A model generated the notes under the pieces. That model saw nothing but the letters and a program-made list of their open reading frames with translations. It was not told the origin of the DNA and searched no databases. The translations under genes and the position numbers were made by a program. A stretch of 8,372 nt of DNA from Candidatus Parcubacteria bacterium. Its GTDB lineage: Bacteria; Patescibacteriota; Minisyncoccia; Phycocordibacterales; Phycocordibacteraceae. The stretch spans positions 1-8,372 of the forward strand of contig DAIDID010000019.1 of NCBI GenBank assembly GCA_027459545.1, in the 5' to 3' direction. This document shows, one piece after another, positions 6,649-8,372 of this stretch. Numbering within the stretch: position 1 is the stretch's first letter; every line of letters starts with the position of its first letter.

Positions 6649-7514
6649 GACTAGCGGTGAGCTTGCTTGGACTCTTTTTCATAGCGTTTCCAGCACGTGC
6701 AGCACTTGAAGTAACTGAAATTATGTATGATCCGCCGGGTGTAAATACCGGTCGTCAATGGATTGAAATTATAAATACTGGACCTGACTCAGTAGATCTC
6801 GGTGCAAAAAATATTCGACTGTACGATGCTAGTGGTGCTCATTTATTAAAACCCTATACGGCAGGAGGCACTATGGTGCTTCCCGTGGAAGGTGTTGCAG
6901 TGATAGCAAAAGACCCGATGTCATTTTTAAATGATTTCGCCACCTTTTCAGGAACGCTTTTGAAAAGCTCATTCACACTCGCTGCAAGTGCGGGTATGCT
7001 TGGCATACTAAAGACTGATGGCACAATTCTTGCTCAAGCAAAATACAGCTCATCGCTTGGTGCAAAAGGAGATGGAAACTCGCTTCAGAGAATCCTCGCT
7101 CAAGAAAGTAGCGATATGGGGAGTAGCAAAAGAGCAATGGGTGAAGAAGGTGCATTTACACCAGCGGCACCAACTCCGGGAATTGTACCTATAGTGCTGC
7201 CAGCGCCACTCACAGCGCCGGTGAAACTTTCCACTCTAAACTCAGGTACTAATAAGCGAGTAAGTCGCAATAGCGGCACGAGCTCAAAAAAGTCCTCATC
7301 AGCTAATCCTCATACTATCTATGGAAAAGGCACCGTAGCCCCATCCGCCGAAGCTAACGCTTCGGCGGATGGGGCGCTTTTTCCGTCTATTGATTTCTCA
7401 TTTTTTGCACCACTTGTGTCCCTATTCTCCTCCATTTGGTTTGCTTGTTTTCTCAGTCTTTTGGCATTTTCATCTTTTTCCCTTATGCTAGTTCAACGGT
7501 CACAATTCCTATGA
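6645..7514 (+). CDS. Secreted, membrane-anchored lamin-tail-domain (LTD) protein
   Basis: A 289-residue protein that starts at ATG 6645, overlapping the ATPase stop as ATGA. Residues 1-19 (MRLAVSLLGLFFIAFPARA) form a typical signal peptide with A-R-A before the likely cut. Residues 20-150 fit the LTD fold (PF00932): LEVTEIMYDPPG, QWIEIINTGPDSVDL, then IRLYDASG, a VAVIAKD strand and a GNSLQRI ending. A Pro/Ser/Thr/Lys linker (about 165-245) follows, then a hydrophobic helix (about 252-284) and a short tail QRSQFL. This gives an extracytoplasmic domain held to the membrane by its C-terminus. No LPXTG motif is seen. LTD domains occur in bacterial surface proteins and nucleases, but no catalytic residues are recognisable here. 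A 17-bp inverted repeat sits in the linker coding region. The exact role is unknown. Confidence 0.85.
   Translation: MRLAVSLLGLFFIAFPARAALEVTEIMYDPPGVNTGRQWIEIINTGPDSVDLGAKNIRLYDASGAHLLKPYTAGGTMVLPVEGVAVIAKDPMSFLNDFATFSGTLLKSSFTLAASAGMLGILKTDGTILAQAKYSSSLGAKGDGNSLQRILAQESSDMGSSKRAMGEEGAFTPAAPTPGIVPIVLPAPLTAPVKLSTLNSGTNKRVSRNSGTSSKKSSSANPHTIYGKGTVAPSAEANASADGALFPSIDFSFFAPLVSLFSSIWFACFLSLLAFSSFSLMLVQRSQFL
7338..7375. repeat. 17-bp perfect inverted repeat in the LTD gene linker
   Basis: GCCCCATCCGCCGAAGC (7338-7354) is the exact reverse complement of GCTTCGGCGGATGGGGC (7359-7375), with loop TAAC. This is the longest perfect intragenic stem in the window. It encodes APSAEANASADGA in the low-complexity linker, just before the membrane segment. 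Five T follow at 7378-7382. Confidence 0.95.
7338..7382 (+). terminator. Possible intrinsic terminator or attenuator inside the LTD coding region
   Basis: The 17-bp GC-rich stem at 7338-7375 is followed by GC and then TTTTT (7378-7382), the layout of a Rho-independent terminator on the + strand. It lies about 130 bases before the LTD stop codon, so strong termination would cut off the membrane segment and the downstream epimerase. Translating ribosomes could prevent the stem from forming. The T run is short, so activity is uncertain. Confidence 0.35.
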
Positions 7515-8372
7515 AAACAATTCTTGTAACAGGCGGCGCTGGTTTTATTGGCTCACATCTTTGTGAACGACTCGTTGCCGACAGTATAGCAGCTGGGGAT
7601 AATACTAAAATAATTTCTCTAGACAATTACTTTACAGGCTCTCGTGAAAACCACGTTTCTGGAGTTGAGTATCGCGAGGGTCACACGAAAGACATCGAGA
7701 AACACATACCCGAAACTCCCGACATCATTTATCATCTTGGTGAGTATTCGCGTGTAGAAAAAAGCTTGACCGAACCATCTTTGGTTTGGGATTTAAATAA
7801 AGACGGAACATTTGGAGTTTTAGAATTTAGCAGAAAGAAAAATACCAAGCTTTTATATGCGGGTTCATCTACGAAATTTGGAGATGGAGGCCTTGGTAGA
7901 GACCAGAGTCCGTATTCATGGACGAAAGCTACAAATACAGAACTCGTTCGAAATTATGGTGCATGGTATGAAATGCCATATGCTATAACCTATTTTTATA
8001 ATGTATATGGACCGGGCGAGAGAGCTGGGACGTATGGTACTGTAATTGAAATTTTTAAACAAAAATATCTGAATGGAGAACCACTTTCAGTGACTGCTCC
8101 AGGTACTCAAAAAAGAAATTTTACACATATAGATGACATTGTTGAAGGACTTCTACTTGTAGGCGAAAAGGGATATGGAGATGATTTTGGACTTGGAGAT
8201 TCACACGCATACTCAATACTCGAAGTTGCTAAGATGTTTAGCTCAGAAATCATTCTGATGCCAGAAGTTAAGGGGAATAGAATGGGGTCAGAAATTGATA
8301 CTACAAAAAGTGAAAACTTGGGATGGAAAGTTCAGAAAAGTCTAGAGAACTATATACATGATATAAAAGCTC
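7511..8372 (+). CDS. NAD-dependent epimerase/dehydratase (extended SDR), 3' end missing
   Basis: Starts at ATG 7511 inside the ATGA overlap with the LTD gene and stays open to the window end. The 287 visible residues are most of a protein of the usual 300-330. The N-terminus MKTILVTGGAGFIGSHL carries the Rossmann GxxGxxG (G8, G11, G14). LDNYFTG (37-43) is the usual NAD-ribose strand. AGSSTKFG (117-124) and YSWTK (Y135, K139) give the Ser/Thr and YxxxK of the active site. NVYGPGERAGTYGTVI (164-179), RNFTHIDDIVEG (202-213) and DTTKSENLGW (263-272) are typical of UDP-glucose 4-epimerase and dTDP-glucose 4,6-dehydratase relatives. I infer a cytoplasmic sugar-nucleotide enzyme for surface polysaccharide, but the substrate cannot be read from sequence. 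Six 60-base lines counted by hand average about 36% GC, against about 45% in four lines from the mur genes, so transfer is possible. Confidence 0.9.
   Translation, partial: MKTILVTGGAGFIGSHLCERLVADSIAAGDNTKIISLDNYFTGSRENHVSGVEYREGHTKDIEKHIPETPDIIYHLGEYSRVEKSLTEPSLVWDLNKDGTFGVLEFSRKKNTKLLYAGSSTKFGDGGLGRDQSPYSWTKATNTELVRNYGAWYEMPYAITYFYNVYGPGERAGTYGTVIEIFKQKYLNGEPLSVTAPGTQKRNFTHIDDIVEGLLLVGEKGYGDDFGLGDSHAYSILEVAKMFSSEIILMPEVKGNRMGSEIDTTKSENLGWKVQKSLENYIHDIKA

Noticed and set aside
2047..7375. CRISPR array or Rickettsia-type palindromic element insertions as an explanation for the hairpins
   Set aside because: There are no regularly spaced identical repeats, the arms differ at every site, and the encoded proteins in MurI, MurC and RsmI show no obvious inserted peptide.
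7395..7514. Sortase-type cell-wall anchor at the end of the LTD protein
   Set aside because: There is a hydrophobic helix and a short tail with an Arg, but no LPXTG-like motif before it.

Overview
The window is a gene-dense bacterial segment with every supported gene on the + strand. The gene set suggests a member of the Patescibacteria (Candidate Phyla Radiation), probably a Parcubacteria-like lineage. The reasons are a short RsmI without its usual C-terminal extension, a stand-alone TraG/VirB4-like ATPase, a membrane-anchored lamin-tail-domain (LTD) protein, a divergent MurD, and very tight packing with weak or absent Shine-Dalgarno sites. UGA works as a stop in at least two genes, which argues against the code-25 lineages (Gracilibacteria, Absconditabacteria). 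The taxonomic placement is inference.

Layout. 1-507: 3' part of a gene for a membrane-anchored protein with a PrcB-like C-terminal domain. 534-3992: a peptidoglycan precursor cluster murD-murI-murC with gaps of 2 and 4 bases. MurC adds L-Ala to UDP-MurNAc, MurI makes D-Glu, and MurD adds that D-Glu, so three consecutive needs of the stem peptide are encoded together. 3993-4059: a short spacer with a possible weak terminator. 4060-4764: rsmI, an rRNA 2'-O-methyltransferase. 4765-4926: a spacer with a 23-bp hairpin and then a promoter whose TATAAT lies 6 bases before the next ATG. 4927-8372: a second probable operon joined by two ATGA overlaps, containing a P-loop ATPase with a long disordered tail, a secreted LTD protein with a C-terminal membrane segment, and an extended SDR sugar-nucleotide epimerase/dehydratase that runs off the window.

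The most unusual signal lies inside the genes. Five perfect, GC-rich inverted repeats with 9-17-bp arms and 2-4-base loops are embedded in the reading frames of murI, murC (two), rsmI and the LTD gene. Their arm sequences are unrelated, so they share an architecture and not a sequence. In the conserved enzymes they appear to be written within ordinary conserved protein sequence and not inserted as extra residues. One, in the LTD gene, is followed by five T and looks like an intrinsic terminator inside a coding region. I know of no described class that matches these exactly.
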